From assembly GCA_030267965.1 (NCBI GenBank), contig BRYA01000662.1, forward strand, positions 39,879 to 70,090: 30,212 nt of DNA. Reading direction: 5' to 3'. The stretch is from Triparma columacea. Lineage: Eukaryota > Sar > Bolidophyceae > Parmales > Triparmaceae. Shown here one piece after another: positions 7,694-16,938 of this stretch; the stretch's first letter is position 1; each line of letters opens with the position of its first letter. Below the pieces are notes generated by a model. It was not told the DNA's origin and searched no databases. It saw only the letters and a program-made list of their open reading frames with translations. Made by a program: the position numbers and the translations under genes.

Positions 7694-10458
7694 ATGGCCC
7701 CACCATCAGAACCGCCTCCTGGACCTCCTCAACCTCCTCATGCTGACGAATATGAAGAGGGAGAGCCTGAGAGTGAGTTTGACAATGATATATCCGCTCT
7801 GAAGAATAATTTGATTGGCATTTCTGAGAAGACCGCTGAGATGGGGAGCAAGGTGCGTTGAAATTAAGTGAAGAGGGAAGCATTTGCTTTGGGTGGTGCT
7901 TGTTCGGGATGGAAGATTGGGTGTTGTAGCGTTTGAGATCCTCCTACTACTTCCTGCGTCACTGCAGAAGCAACAAACTCCCCAAGACACAGAGACAGTT
8001 GAGATGGCGCAATCCATTTTTTGTCCTTCCTCCTTCGATTCGGTCGCGTTTCTGCCGTTTTTCGGGACTTCTGTGCGCTTTTTATGTCTGGTTTAACCTT
8101 GCGCTCTCCTAAACCTTCCCCCCTCCCCTCCCCCACCCCCCACTTCCTCACAGTTCGGAATCCCTGGAGTCACTGATGATGACGAGGAGGAGGACGATGG
8201 CATGGCCGATGCGTCCCATGGTGTTGATACCAACGCTGACTTGCAGATAGATCCGTCGCTGCTTCGCAAGACGAGTGGTTACTTGTGGAAGAAGGCTAGC
8301 GATAGCAAGAAGTGGAAGAAGAGGTTCTTCGTCCTCAAGCACCAGCTGAGGAGCAGGAACGAGCCCTACGAGCTCTACTACTTCTCCAAACCCACTGATA
8401 CCACCCCTAAGGCCATCATCGTTTTGGATGGAGCTGAGGTTGTAGCGGAGTCGCGCAATGCTAAGGATAAGGTGAGATGGGATGATGGGATGATAGTAGA
8501 TCGTGTCGACCCGTCTCTCAAGCTAATCTAATCTCCTCCCATCCTTTCAGCATGTCAAGTTTGAATTCCAACTTTACGTTGCGGGAGGATCAATGGTCGA
8601 GCTTTACGCTGACAACCAGCATGAGAGGAGCGAGTGGCTCGACACCCTCGGGGCTATCATCAGCGCCCACAGGCGCAGAATGCATGTCGGGGGCGGGGTC
8701 GGATTGGGAGGCGGAGGAGCTACCGGAGGGCTTTACAACATTCAGGTGACAGAAGACCAGGCTCAGTCATGCGAGGCCTTCGGACCTGGGCTGTTCGGGG
8801 CCGAGGCCGGGACTCCCATTACATTCACCATCCAGGCAACGGACGCCACGGGTGCTCCAATGACTGAGGGTGGTATCCCTTTCACGGCAACACTGGAGAA
8901 TGAAGACTACTTGTATAATATCCAAGTTCTCGATAACGACGATGGGACGTACTCCTCCTCGTACGCAATCTCTGCTCCGGGTGATTATAACCTCGCCTTG
9001 AAGCTGAACGATGAGTACCACATCTTCGGCTCCCCTTTTGCCGTCAGGGTCGCTCCTGGCCCCGCTCACCACCTTTACTCGGTCGCGAGGGGTGAGGGTC
9101 TTGTGCAGGCCAAGTCCATGGAGACCTCCTACTTCTCTATTGAGGCCAGGGACAACCTTGGGAACCTCCGGAGCTCTGGGGGCGACGCCTTTGAAGTCTC
9201 TGTCGCTGGGCCCGCTGTCCTCAAGGGGTTGCAAGACAACAACAACGGAACCTACAGCTGCGCCTTTGAAGTCACTGCGACTTCTGACACCATCTCCCAG
9301 GTCCCTAAGGCCGTCACTTTGAACGTCGAGTTGAACGGGCATCACGTCAAGGGTAGTCCCTTCCAGCCCATTTTGGAGAAACCCGACAACGCCTGGGAGG
9401 TTGTGCCGACCCAACACCTGCCTAGTCAGGCGCAGGCGCAGACGGCTGCTGTATACGTGGAGGAGGTTAGTTGGGGGGGTGGGGGGGGGTCAGATCGGCG
9501 TCAGTGGCGTGGTTGAACTTTATTCGGACCATATTCTCACCAATTTATGCACAAACTCCCTTCCTCGCTCTGCTCCCAGGTTCCCCAACGCCCCATATCC
9601 CCCACCGAAGCCAGACAACAATTCCAGGGCTCTCTAGCGTCGCCACTGGCGTCCCCTAGTAATTATGCCCGTACTCCGTTCGACACAGCGCCGAATTTGA
9701 ACCCCTCCATGTTGAGGGATGACAGTGGGAACTCATTCCACAAGAGCGCCCCTGTACATTCCCTGAATCCCAGCTCGCCCATGTCTCCTAGCGAGGCACC
9801 CTCGCCCACTGGCGGTATGTCCAAGCTTGCGATCGCCAGGGAGAAGGCGAGGGCAAGGAAGCACGGGGCGACAAAAAGTAGCGACATGGCTTCCCTCGCG
9901 AACACCCCTGCTTTGCCTCAGGAAATCGAAGAGGAGAACGTTCCCGCTGGTATGAACGCCCCCACTGATCTGAGCACCGAAGAACAGGCGATTTGGAACG
10001 CTGCGCTCTCCCTAATGCGCGATTCACAGGTCCTGCCCATGTTTGAGTCAAAGTCTTCCCAGCTTATGCTGGTTTTCGACAACTACTGCACCGGGTCGTC
10101 TAGCAAGGGCGGACGGGCGGTCAAGACGCTTGCCCTTGGGGCTTCGGGTGGCCAGCATAGGGGAGCCTTGCAGATGGCGATGGACTATGATGTCGTCCCC
10201 TCCTTCCTCACCAAGAAGGAGGTCAGGAGCTGCTACAATGTCGTCTCGAGAATGAGCCAGGGGGGAGATGGTGACACCAGTGTCGGCCTCGGCTTCGGGG
10301 GCTTCATACAGCTTCTCGGGCTGCTTGCTATCAGGGGACTGAGCAAGCAAACCTTCCAAAACTTGTACCCCACCCACGCCAAGAAGGTAGGGGTGCTGTT
10401 GGACATGTGGGGATTCGGGGATCCCATCAAGTTACAAATGATGGCAAAGGGGCGATAG
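7694..10458 (+). CDS. PH-domain and filamin-repeat protein (756 aa)
   Basis: Exons are 7694-7852, 8154-8471, 8551-9465 and 9580-10458, all junctions in phase 0. The start is the first ATG of the proline-rich N-terminus (MAPPSEPPPGPP). Residues 1-92 are Pro-rich then acidic. Residues 93-203 form a pleckstrin-homology domain: SGYLWKKASD, WKKRFFVLK, then ending with SEWLDTLGAI, whose Trp is the usual conserved helix residue. Two filamin/ABP280-type immunoglobulin-like repeats follow (about 222-330 and 331-434), each with the DDGTY or NNGTY turn and a GSPF strand. A low-complexity Ser/Pro linker precedes a helical domain (about 595-756) containing FDNYCTG and MDYDVVPSFLTKKEV, which I cannot name. 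PH domains bind phosphoinositides or proteins and filamin repeats link to actin-related partners, so a membrane-to-cytoskeleton adaptor is a reasonable inference. Confidence 0.88.
7853..8153 (+). other. first intron of the PH-filamin gene (301 bp)
   Basis: GTGCGT donor and TTCCTCACAG acceptor after a long C-rich tract at 8117-8141. It joins EMGSK to FGIPGV in frame. Open frames inside it have no coding character and I see no structured RNA. Confidence 0.75.
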
Positions 10459-10472
10459 GGGTATTGAGGGGG

Positions 10473-10528
10473 TGGGGAGTGGGGAGTGGGGAGTGGGGAG
10501 TGGGGAGTGGGGAGTGGGGAGTGGGGAG
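10473..10528 (+). repeat. tandem repeat, 8 copies of TGGGGAG
   Basis: Eight exact 7-bp units lie in the 161-bp gap between the stops of two convergent genes, with more G runs on both sides up to about 10571. The G4 runs at regular spacing could form G-quadruplexes in the transcribed RNA of the plus-strand gene; a role in 3' end formation or transcription pausing is inferred. Confidence 0.95.
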
Positions 10529-10619
10529 GTGGGGGGATGGAAAGGGGGGGGCTGCAGAGGGGGCGGGGGAGAGTTGAGATGAAATTATTGTTTTTCGATA
10601 ATGAAATGAGTTATGTTCG

Positions 10620-12297
10620 TTAGGGCGCCAGTGAAGCAGCTATCGCAGCTTCGATTAAATCTTCGTTCGTCTCGGCGCCCGCTATTGCTGCCTGGAGTTG
10701 GGCCTGCGGAAGGAAAGGATTGCGTTAGTGAATGGGAGGTGGGTTTGTTCTTGACGCTTGAAATATGCCATCCTCACCTCTTCGTGAACTTGTTGCTCAG
10801 TCATACTCGCGGCTACCGCGGCTGAAACCATATCTTCAGTTGTGACGGTTGCATCATATTGTGCCGGCACAGCGCTAACAGCAGATAAGGCGTCAGACAA
10901 GAACACGCTATCATTTCCGGCATTTGCGGTAGCTGTCTCGTAGTTCTGCTCATTTAGAGCCCTCAGTAGTGCTCGCTGCAACTCAACGTCATTGTCTGGA
11001 TCAGGGAGTGAAAATCGTAGTGGAGTGGAGGCTGGAGCGGGAGCAGGGGCATGGGCAATGGCAGGAGCGGGGACAGAAGTGGGAAGAGAAGCATTCTGCG
11101 GAAGCATGCTTGACGCTGCTATCGCCCTCGCGAGCTCGTCATCCTCACCATGGAGAGATGCAGTTGCTGTGAAGTTTGGCTGGGATGAGGTGCTGGGGAG
11201 ACTCGCTGCAATCGCCCTCGCGAGCTCTTCGTCTTCAGTTCCAGAGGGGCTGAAATTTGATGTTGCTATTGGGTTTGGATTCGAGTCGAGGTTTGTGCTC
11301 AAGCCCCGCGAAACCCTTTCTCCGACGCTCCCTCTTCGTTCCCTCGGTGTTCCGTTTCCATTTCCATTGTCTCCCAAATTCAACATGTCGCTCATCTCAC
11401 GGTTCCTCCTTGCAGCCATCTGGACAAATAAATCGTTGCTGGAATCATAGTAACCACTTGATTGTTGGATCCGAGACGATATTATCTCGTCGAGGGCGGA
11501 GAGACCCTCAACACCAGAGGCGAGGATTGAGGATATAGAGGGAAGTTGGGTAGGGGGGTCTATCAAGCATTCTGTATACGAGATGAGCGAAGCGAATCGG
11601 CGAGATGAGCGAAGCGAATTGGGAAGTGGTTGAGGCCAGGGTGTCGCCCAAAGCGCTAAGAATTTGTAATCAATCCTCGCTCACCTGTCCGCCTCTCATC
11701 AGCTTGCCGCACACCATCATCGGGTGCAGGAATAGGCTGCGAGGAAGGCGCAATCGCGGTATTGGCAGCGGCGGCGGAAGTAGTGAAAGAAGAGGAGGGC
11801 ATTGAGCTTAGGTCACTCTCGTACAACTGACGAGCGTACTCCTCATCAGACATTTGGGGCCGTGGAGGAGGGGAAGGAGTGGTAGTCAATTGATTTTGGG
11901 GAGGGTGGACGGGGAGGGGAGAAGGAGGTGCGGGGGTGGGTTCGGGGGTAGGGGCAGGGGCAGGGGCGGGGGCAGAAGTTGGTGCCGGATCGGGAGCAGG
12001 AGGCTTTACCTCAACTAACTCTATAATATCGCCATGAACCACATTCAGGGAAGAAAGAGTGCGCAGAGAATCACCCCCAGCAGCATCATTCAGATCCTGA
12101 CAACCAGGGGTACCATACATCACCACGCCCTCACCCATCGCCAAGGAACCATTGAAGTGGGTCAGCTTGAAAAACTCGGGAGCATCACCTCCACCCTCAT
12201 TCACCTTGGCCAGGAAGTCAGATACTGTCGAATCCGGACCCAGACCAGCAACCCGACACATACCAGACCTCGTCCGGAAGCGGATTAAGAACCCCAT
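10620..12297 (-). CDS. ubiquitin-like and multi-UIM protein (496 aa)
   Basis: Minus-strand exons are 12297-11685, 11571-10778 and 10703-10620; frame is kept through a G|AA junction and a phase-0 junction. Residues 1 to about 100 (MGFLIRFRTRSGMCRV ... GDIIELVEV) look like the N-terminal UBX/ubiquitin-like domain of NPL4 or OTU1-type proteins. A Pro/Ala-rich linker follows. Ubiquitin-interacting motifs, consensus acidic-L-xx-A-xxx-S-L, occur at about 150-165 (DEEYARQLYESDL), 315-330 (DEELARAIAASL), 345-360 (DDELARAIAAS), 396-413 (DVELQRALLRALNEQ) and at the very C-terminus (NEDLIEAAIAASLAP), the last in its own 84-bp exon. Together these predict an adaptor that binds ubiquitin chains and perhaps Cdc48/p97; the second point depends on the ubiquitin-like domain call and is inference. 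Confidence 0.8.
11572..11684 (-). other. intron with duplicated TTCGCTTCGCTCATCTCG near its 3' end
   Basis: Read on the minus strand, this 113-bp intron of the UIM gene carries the 18-base unit twice just before its TATACAG acceptor, with CCGA between copies. The TTCGCTTCGCTC core resembles the 3' ends of introns in the dehydrogenase B and EF-hand genes. Confidence 0.85.
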
Positions 12298-12914
12298 CTT
12301 GTGGAATTTGCTTGGAAAAGAGCAATTATTTAATTATGAGCCCAAAAAAAAAAAAAAAAACCTGTTTAAAATGGTGTTGTTAAGATTATCAATTATTATA
12401 TCTTACTGGAATTCAAAATTGGACTCTAAAATTTGAACCGTTAAGTAGCCCAAAATTAAATTTGAATTTTACATTTTAATTGTTATAATCTGTAAATTAG
12501 AACAAAATTTGATCAAATAGATAATGTAATAATTTATAGTAAAAAAATATGCTTATTGATAATTTAAAAATATCAAAATTTCTAATACTATTCTTCAAAT
12601 ATACATAAAAAGATAATTTAGTATTTGATCAAAAATATCTTCCAAATGAAAATAATAGTACAAATATGCTTTATTCAGATTTTTCAAGAATTTTTTTGAC
12701 ATTTTTCGAGATTCCCCCCCCGCTTCTTTACCGCCTCTTACATCGCTTTTTAACTGCAACGAAGGGTCTTGGCGGGAGTCTACTACCCCAATCTGTAAAC
12801 AATTAGAAGACTACTTATAACTGACCGACTATCCCCCTTCAAGTATGAAGGGGTTTGAGGTACAATAATTGACAATTTATAACGAAGATTCGCCATCCCC
12901 CACGATCTTTAGTT
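12298..12914. other. 617-bp gene-free gap with an AT-rich island
   Basis: This is the largest intergenic gap in the window and lies between the only two neighbouring genes on the same strand. It holds an A16 run (12345-12360), then about 350 bp (12361-12710) with roughly 20% G+C by hand count against well over 50% in the flanking genes, then a short C run and ordinary sequence from 12720. No open frame longer than a few tens of codons, tRNA or known RNA is visible. Confidence 0.85.
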
Positions 12915-13592
12915 TTATTCGTTAGGTGGAACCTTAGAGGGAGGAGGGGGGCGAGGAGGTGAAATATTATCACTCTTCTTTAGCCATCGGTTTCCGTCTC
13001 TCCACCTAATTCCCTCAAAGGAATCACCGTCCTTCACGGAGTTGTAATCCCCCTCGTGTATGCCGTCCCCTGCGTCGATGCTGGTCCCCTCCACTATTCC
13101 TGTGAACTCAAATTCCCTCAGCCCGTACTTCTTGATGGAATCCTCGTCACACGCAATTGTTATTTTATCGCCAATACCTGGTGGCCCAACATCTGTGCCA
13201 CGGAAGGTGGCCGCATAGCTCTTGATCTTTTTTCTCCCCTTTGCGTCGATACTGACCGTGGGCTTCACGGCGATCTCCCTAACGCACAAGGGGTGGAGGA
13301 GGTCGTCATATGTTCCCTGATAACGGAGTTCATATGGGACGGCCAGGGCCGGGGAGGCTATCATGAGCGACATAAGCAGAAGTGGAAGGACTGAGGGAAG
13401 GCTTCTACGGAGGTGTGTGCGAGGGGGAGAATCTGGTGAAGTGGAGGGTGGAAGGGGTCTTGTGCGTGGGAGAGAGGCAGGTGAAGTGGAGGGTGAAAGG
13501 GGTTTTTTGCACGGGATAGAGGCAGGAATGAGAGATGTTGAAAAGGAGAATAGGGAGAATGTGCAAAGAATGAGCCGTAATAGGCTATACAT
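12915..13592 (-). CDS. thylakoid-lumen protein of unknown function, tripartite presequence (225 aa)
   Basis: This is a single-exon gene. Residues 1-25 (MYSLLRLILCTFSLFSFSTS) are an ER signal peptide. Residues 26-60 are a Ser/Pro/Arg-rich transit region with a 15-residue tandem duplication. RR at 62-63 starts a second hydrophobic segment (LPLLLMSLMIASPALA) ending in ALA|V, the form of a twin-arginine thylakoid signal. The mature part of about 141 residues begins VPYELRYQGTYDDLLHPLC and contains EGIRWRDGNRWLKK; the GTY-DDxxHPxC and DGNxW elements recall a small conserved family of cyanobacterial and algal plastid proteins with no known function. Two Cys residues in the mature part could form a disulfide. 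It shares an upstream region with a lumenal FKBP. Confidence 0.8.
   Translation of the reverse strand: MYSLLRLILCTFSLFSFSTSLIPASIPCKKPLSPSTSPASLPRTRPLPPSTSPDSPPRTHLRRSLPSVLPLLLMSLMIASPALAVPYELRYQGTYDDLLHPLCVREIAVKPTVSIDAKGRKKIKSYAATFRGTDVGPPGIGDKITIACDEDSIKKYGLREFEFTGIVEGTSIDAGDGIHEGDYNSVKDGDSFEGIRWRDGNRWLKKSDNISPPRPPPPSKVPPNE
13435..13524 (-). repeat. 45-bp tandem duplication inside the transit region
   Basis: Two near-identical 45-bp units (13435-13479 and 13480-13524), each beginning GGTGAAGTGGAGGGTG on the plus strand, encode 15-residue repeats of the TSPxSxPRT type. A decayed third unit may precede them. Confidence 0.85.
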
Positions 13593-13810
13593 GGTGAATA
13601 TGGTGGATGAATTGATCAGCGAGTCGGGGAAATGTTTCGAAAAACCAAAGTACGTTGACGGATGCTATCGAAAGTAAGAGAAATGGGTTTGTATGAGTCA
13701 AAGAGAGCGTCTAACCCAGTTGAATGAACGTAGTATCTTCTGAAGAGATGATGTGATGAAGATATTTTTACAGAGCAAAAATAAGAGGCTCAGAAACCTT
13801 CTACCGTGAT
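13593..13810. promoter_or_regulatory. shared upstream region of two thylakoid-lumen protein genes
   Basis: 218 bp separate the divergent starts. The region is moderately AT-rich (for example AAGATATTTTTACAGAGC near 13758). No defined motif is recognised. Co-regulation, for instance by light, is inference from the matching destinations. Confidence 0.45.
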
Positions 13811-14446
13811 ATGAAATCCTTCATCTTGCTCTTCCAGCTCTCATTACTCATCATATGGAGCGAGTGCTTGAAATTCCATGTCCCTATCGGTCGCAGAACA
13901 TTCATGCAATCAACATTGGCCAGCTCGGGTGTCGCCACAGTAGCAAATGCAGCCACCACATTGCCTGAGGAGTTTCGGCAGGGCACGTTAGGCGCTGGAA
14001 ATAGTGACGAAGGGCCAGTTCCGAAGGAAAATTACAAAAGAATGTCGTCAGGAATAGTTTATGCGGATTTGAAGAAGGGGAGATCGAGTGACAAGGTTGT
14101 GGAGGAAGGGAGCCGAGTTAATATACAGTGGCTACTCAGGAAGGCTAATGGCTACTTTGTGGATTCCTCGGAGGTGTCTGGGGGCGTCCCTTTCATATTC
14201 ACCGTCGGTGACGGCAGTGCTATCCCTTGCGTTGACTCCGGCGTCCGCGGGATGTCCCAGGGTTCGTCGCGGAGGCTCATATGCCCCATACCGACAACAT
14301 ACGTCAAGGGCCTTAAGGACGGCGCCCCGGGCCCGCTCCCTGTAGGCTATGGTCCCAAGAGGCAGGTGGAGAGAGTAATGACTGTGAGGAAGGACGTTCC
14401 TGGGGAGTACATATTCTTTGAGATTCAAGTAACAAGAGTGTCATGA
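13811..14446 (+). CDS. FKBP-type peptidyl-prolyl isomerase, thylakoid lumen (211 aa)
   Basis: This is a single-exon gene. MKSFILLFQLSLLIIWSEC is a signal peptide; LKFHVPIGRRTF contains the transit region and an RR pair at 28-29, followed by a hydrophobic stretch ending VATVANAA, a twin-arginine thylakoid signal and cleavage site. The FKBP fold covers about 85-211: VVEEGSRVNIQWLL, YFVDSS, FIFTVGDGSAIPCVDSGVRGM, GSSRRLICPIPTTY and YIFFEIQVTRVS. The order and spacing match plant lumenal FKBPs, but several rotamase residues are changed, including loss of the usual FDSS Phe and of the Trp at the floor of the pocket, so catalysis may be weak or absent and a chaperone or assembly role more likely. 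Confidence 0.85.
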   Translation: MKSFILLFQLSLLIIWSECLKFHVPIGRRTFMQSTLASSGVATVANAATTLPEEFRQGTLGAGNSDEGPVPKENYKRMSSGIVYADLKKGRSSDKVVEEGSRVNIQWLLRKANGYFVDSSEVSGGVPFIFTVGDGSAIPCVDSGVRGMSQGSSRRLICPIPTTYVKGLKDGAPGPLPVGYGPKRQVERVMTVRKDVPGEYIFFEIQVTRVS

Positions 14447-14562
14447 TATCCGGCCCGCCTTCAACATAAGCTCGTAAGCCCTTTACTTCTTATCGAACGA
14501 CATTTTACTTAACAACTACAAATGCCCCCTTCCCTCCCTCCATAAAGCACTCCCCTCCCCCT

Positions 14563-16838
14563 TCACCTCCCCCCCCCCTCCTCCTCGTCCCCCCTCCCCC
14601 CCGTCTTCCCCCCGTCCCCCCCCCTCCACAGCGTCGGGTAAAGTTTCTGCCAAACCCTGTTGAGCTCCTCAAAGTGTCTCGGGTGATTAGTCTGCAGGTC
14701 GACGGGCGCCTCCGCGAAGCACACGATCGTGGTGTCAACGGCTGACTGGACGACGTTGAGCATGATGGAGGAGAGGGCGAACCCGATGATTAGGCCGAGG
14801 ATGAAGACCAACCACATTATACCGGAGTCGTCACCGCCGTCGGCGTTGAACCAATTCGGGTTGATCTTGTATGCGATCATACCGATTCCACCCGTCACAG
14901 CACCGATGGAAAGGGCCATGAACGTGAGCACGTTGCTGCGTTAGTTGCACGTTCCGAAATGTTGAGAGGGAGTGAAGAGGCGTGAGTGAGATCCTTCTCG
15001 CGAACCCTCTCTTTCCACTGTGTGAGTGCCCCCACAGCTCACCTCACAAGGTCGTCGGTAATGATCATCGTCCACCCCCTCGCCTTGAAAAGTGTCATAA
15101 CGTTCTGTCCCGCCTCCATGAAGCTGTACCCATAAAGCCCCACATAGATGAACGCCCACCTGTTGAAGTACTCGACTATGGCCTCGATAATCCCCATGAG
15201 GCAGTCGGCGATGCATATTATGATGCTCTCGTCTGAGTACCTCGCCTGCTCGATCATCGCCCTCATGGCGCTGACGATGGCGACGATCAGGGAACCGAAG
15301 CATATGCTACCGAGGCTAGTCGTGGTGGCACGACGCAGGGAGCCGGAGACGGCGGGGGAGCAGCAGGAGGAAGCGACGGCAGGCTCAAACCACCACGTAC
15401 CGACGGTGCCAGCGACGGAAACGTGAACGATGTTGGAGATTACCTATGGAGAGAAGGGGCGGGGAAACAGAGCGGCATGCGTTGGTGAGCTTTCGTAAGG
15501 CAGCGCAGCCTTGTCGCTTTGCCTTCTTCTTCTGACAAATTCTCACCCCGTCTTCACACATTCGTCCCCTTCTCTCCAATTCTCACCTGATGTCCCCAGT
15601 AGAAGCATATCAAGAGCAAAAAAACGATCCCCCCATCAACCTTCTGCGCGTTATCCTCATCCCCCCCCCCCAAATGCTGCGCAATCCCCAGGTAGTTGGT
15701 TAACCACCATGTTGTCCATACGCTCGCAACCAATAGGCTTCCGACGGCCACTGCTGTTAGACCAAGGTTAGAACGGACGGCTGAGAGACCAGTCTTAAGT
15801 GTTGCGGCTGCGAAAGGTATTCGTGACCATACCATGTAAGCATAGCAAGCAGAAACGAGCGCGAAGATAAGCCAGATAACACCCCCGCCCATGAAACCCT
15901 CCGCGAAGAAGATCCCCGAGGCGAGGAATGTGGCTACGACGGAACCAATGAGGGTGGCCTGGATGAGGATACCGGCGTAGGAGATCATGAAACCGAGGGA
16001 AGAGAGGGAAAGGAGGACGGCGACGCAGACCTGGATCAAGCCGATGCTTATCCAACCTGCTGCCCTGGAGCTAGTGTCGGGGGGGAGGGCGCGGGGGGGC
16101 GGGGGGGGGTGAACAAGCGGTGTTCTTCGTTGTGTGTTTCGAAACAACACTCTCGATTGGGTTCTTCATCGCTCCACACTCACCTCCCTCCCCCCTCACC
16201 CCCGTCACCACCGCTGTAATCTACTTCCCCAGAGTACATTGCCGAGGTGACTACGTAGCTTATCAGCATCGCAATGAAGAGAAACAGGAAAAACGGATCC
16301 CTAATCTTGGCTGGCTGCGTTGGACGTGTATAGAGACGAGAAGAAGGTGGGTGGGTATGGGGTGTCAATTTGATACATTCGTTTGAGATCAATGAGGAAT
16401 GAATGAAGAAGGTGGGTGGGGAATGAATGGGGAATGAATGAAGAAGCAACGAAGAAGGAACGAAGAAGCAACGAAGAAGCAATGAAATGAAGAAGCATCA
16501 TCATCATCATTGCATCTCGCTCATATTTTCAAATTGTCCTCCATTTTTGACCCCTTTCCAGCCCTCCACTTCTCATCATTTCTAATCGCAGACATGTTAC
16601 ATAATAAATAGACAGTGTGGAGGGTGTTGCTACCCCTCGTTGGTCCTCCTTGTGATATAATGTTTGGCTCTTCTAGTCTCTCCAAAAAAGCATTCTTTGT
16701 CTGGGTGTATTTTGAGTGTATTTGAGGGCACATTCTCACCTGATCTACTCCCTTGTTGTCATAGTTGGTAATGGGAGCGTAAATGGGAGGTTCAACACTG
16801 GCTGTCTGCCACGTTTGATTTTTTGCAAAACCTGCCAT
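14563..16838 (-). CDS. choline-transporter-like protein (SLC44/CTL, PNS1 type), 495 aa
   Basis: Five minus-strand exons: 16838-16740, 16314-16184, 16070-15587, 15443-15043 and 14935-14563; all junctions keep phase. The N-terminus (MAGFAKNQTW) is soluble; PAKIRDPFFLFLF leads into the first membrane segment, as in PNS1. About ten further hydrophobic segments follow. Diagnostic stretches are VHVSVAGTVGTWWF, SLGSICFGSLIVAI, YFNRWAFIYVGLYGYSF, and FKARGWTMIITDDLV, which match the conserved second half of CTL proteins. A cytosolic tail rich in Gly and Glu ends at TGA 14565-14563 within G-runs, so the last dozen residues are less certain. CTL proteins are membrane proteins linked to choline/ethanolamine uptake; the substrate here is inferred from family only. 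Confidence 0.85.
15444..15586 (-). other. CTL intron with a 12-bp inverted repeat near both ends
   Basis: On the minus strand, GGAGAGAAGGGG begins nine bases after the donor (15577-15566) and its exact complement CCCCTTCTCTCC ends four bases before the CATAG acceptor (15459-15448). Pairing would bring the two splice sites together. Intron boundaries are supported by the join of FYWGHQ to VISNIVHV. Confidence 0.85.
16315..16739 (-). other. 425-bp first intron of the CTL gene with degenerate tandem repeats
   Basis: GTGAGA donor and CAACGCAG acceptor. The plus strand at 16385-16513 is a string of imperfect GAATGAAT, GAAGAAGCAAC and CATCAT units. Open frames through it are repeat artefacts; no gene is seen in it. 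Confidence 0.75.
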
Positions 16839-16938
16839 TTTGGAAATGTGAAGATTTGCTCAGGACTCAACAGCAGGAGAAAAGTTGGATTCGGAAAAGT
16901 GCTTCTCCAGCTCTATCTCAACAATCACGCCATCAACG
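16839..16938. promoter_or_regulatory. 100-bp divergent promoter region, CTL gene / YqgE-like gene
   Basis: This is the space between the two start codons. No motif is recognised. The plus-strand start is taken as ATG 16939, with ATG 16948 in the same frame as an alternative; the longer open frame upstream begins only with TTG. Confidence 0.4.

Noticed and set aside
16180..16510. Minus-strand frames with a hydrophobic Phe/Ser/His-rich run upstream of the CTL exon 2
   Set aside because: They come from degenerate repeats inside an intron; exon 1 joins exon 2 in frame without them.
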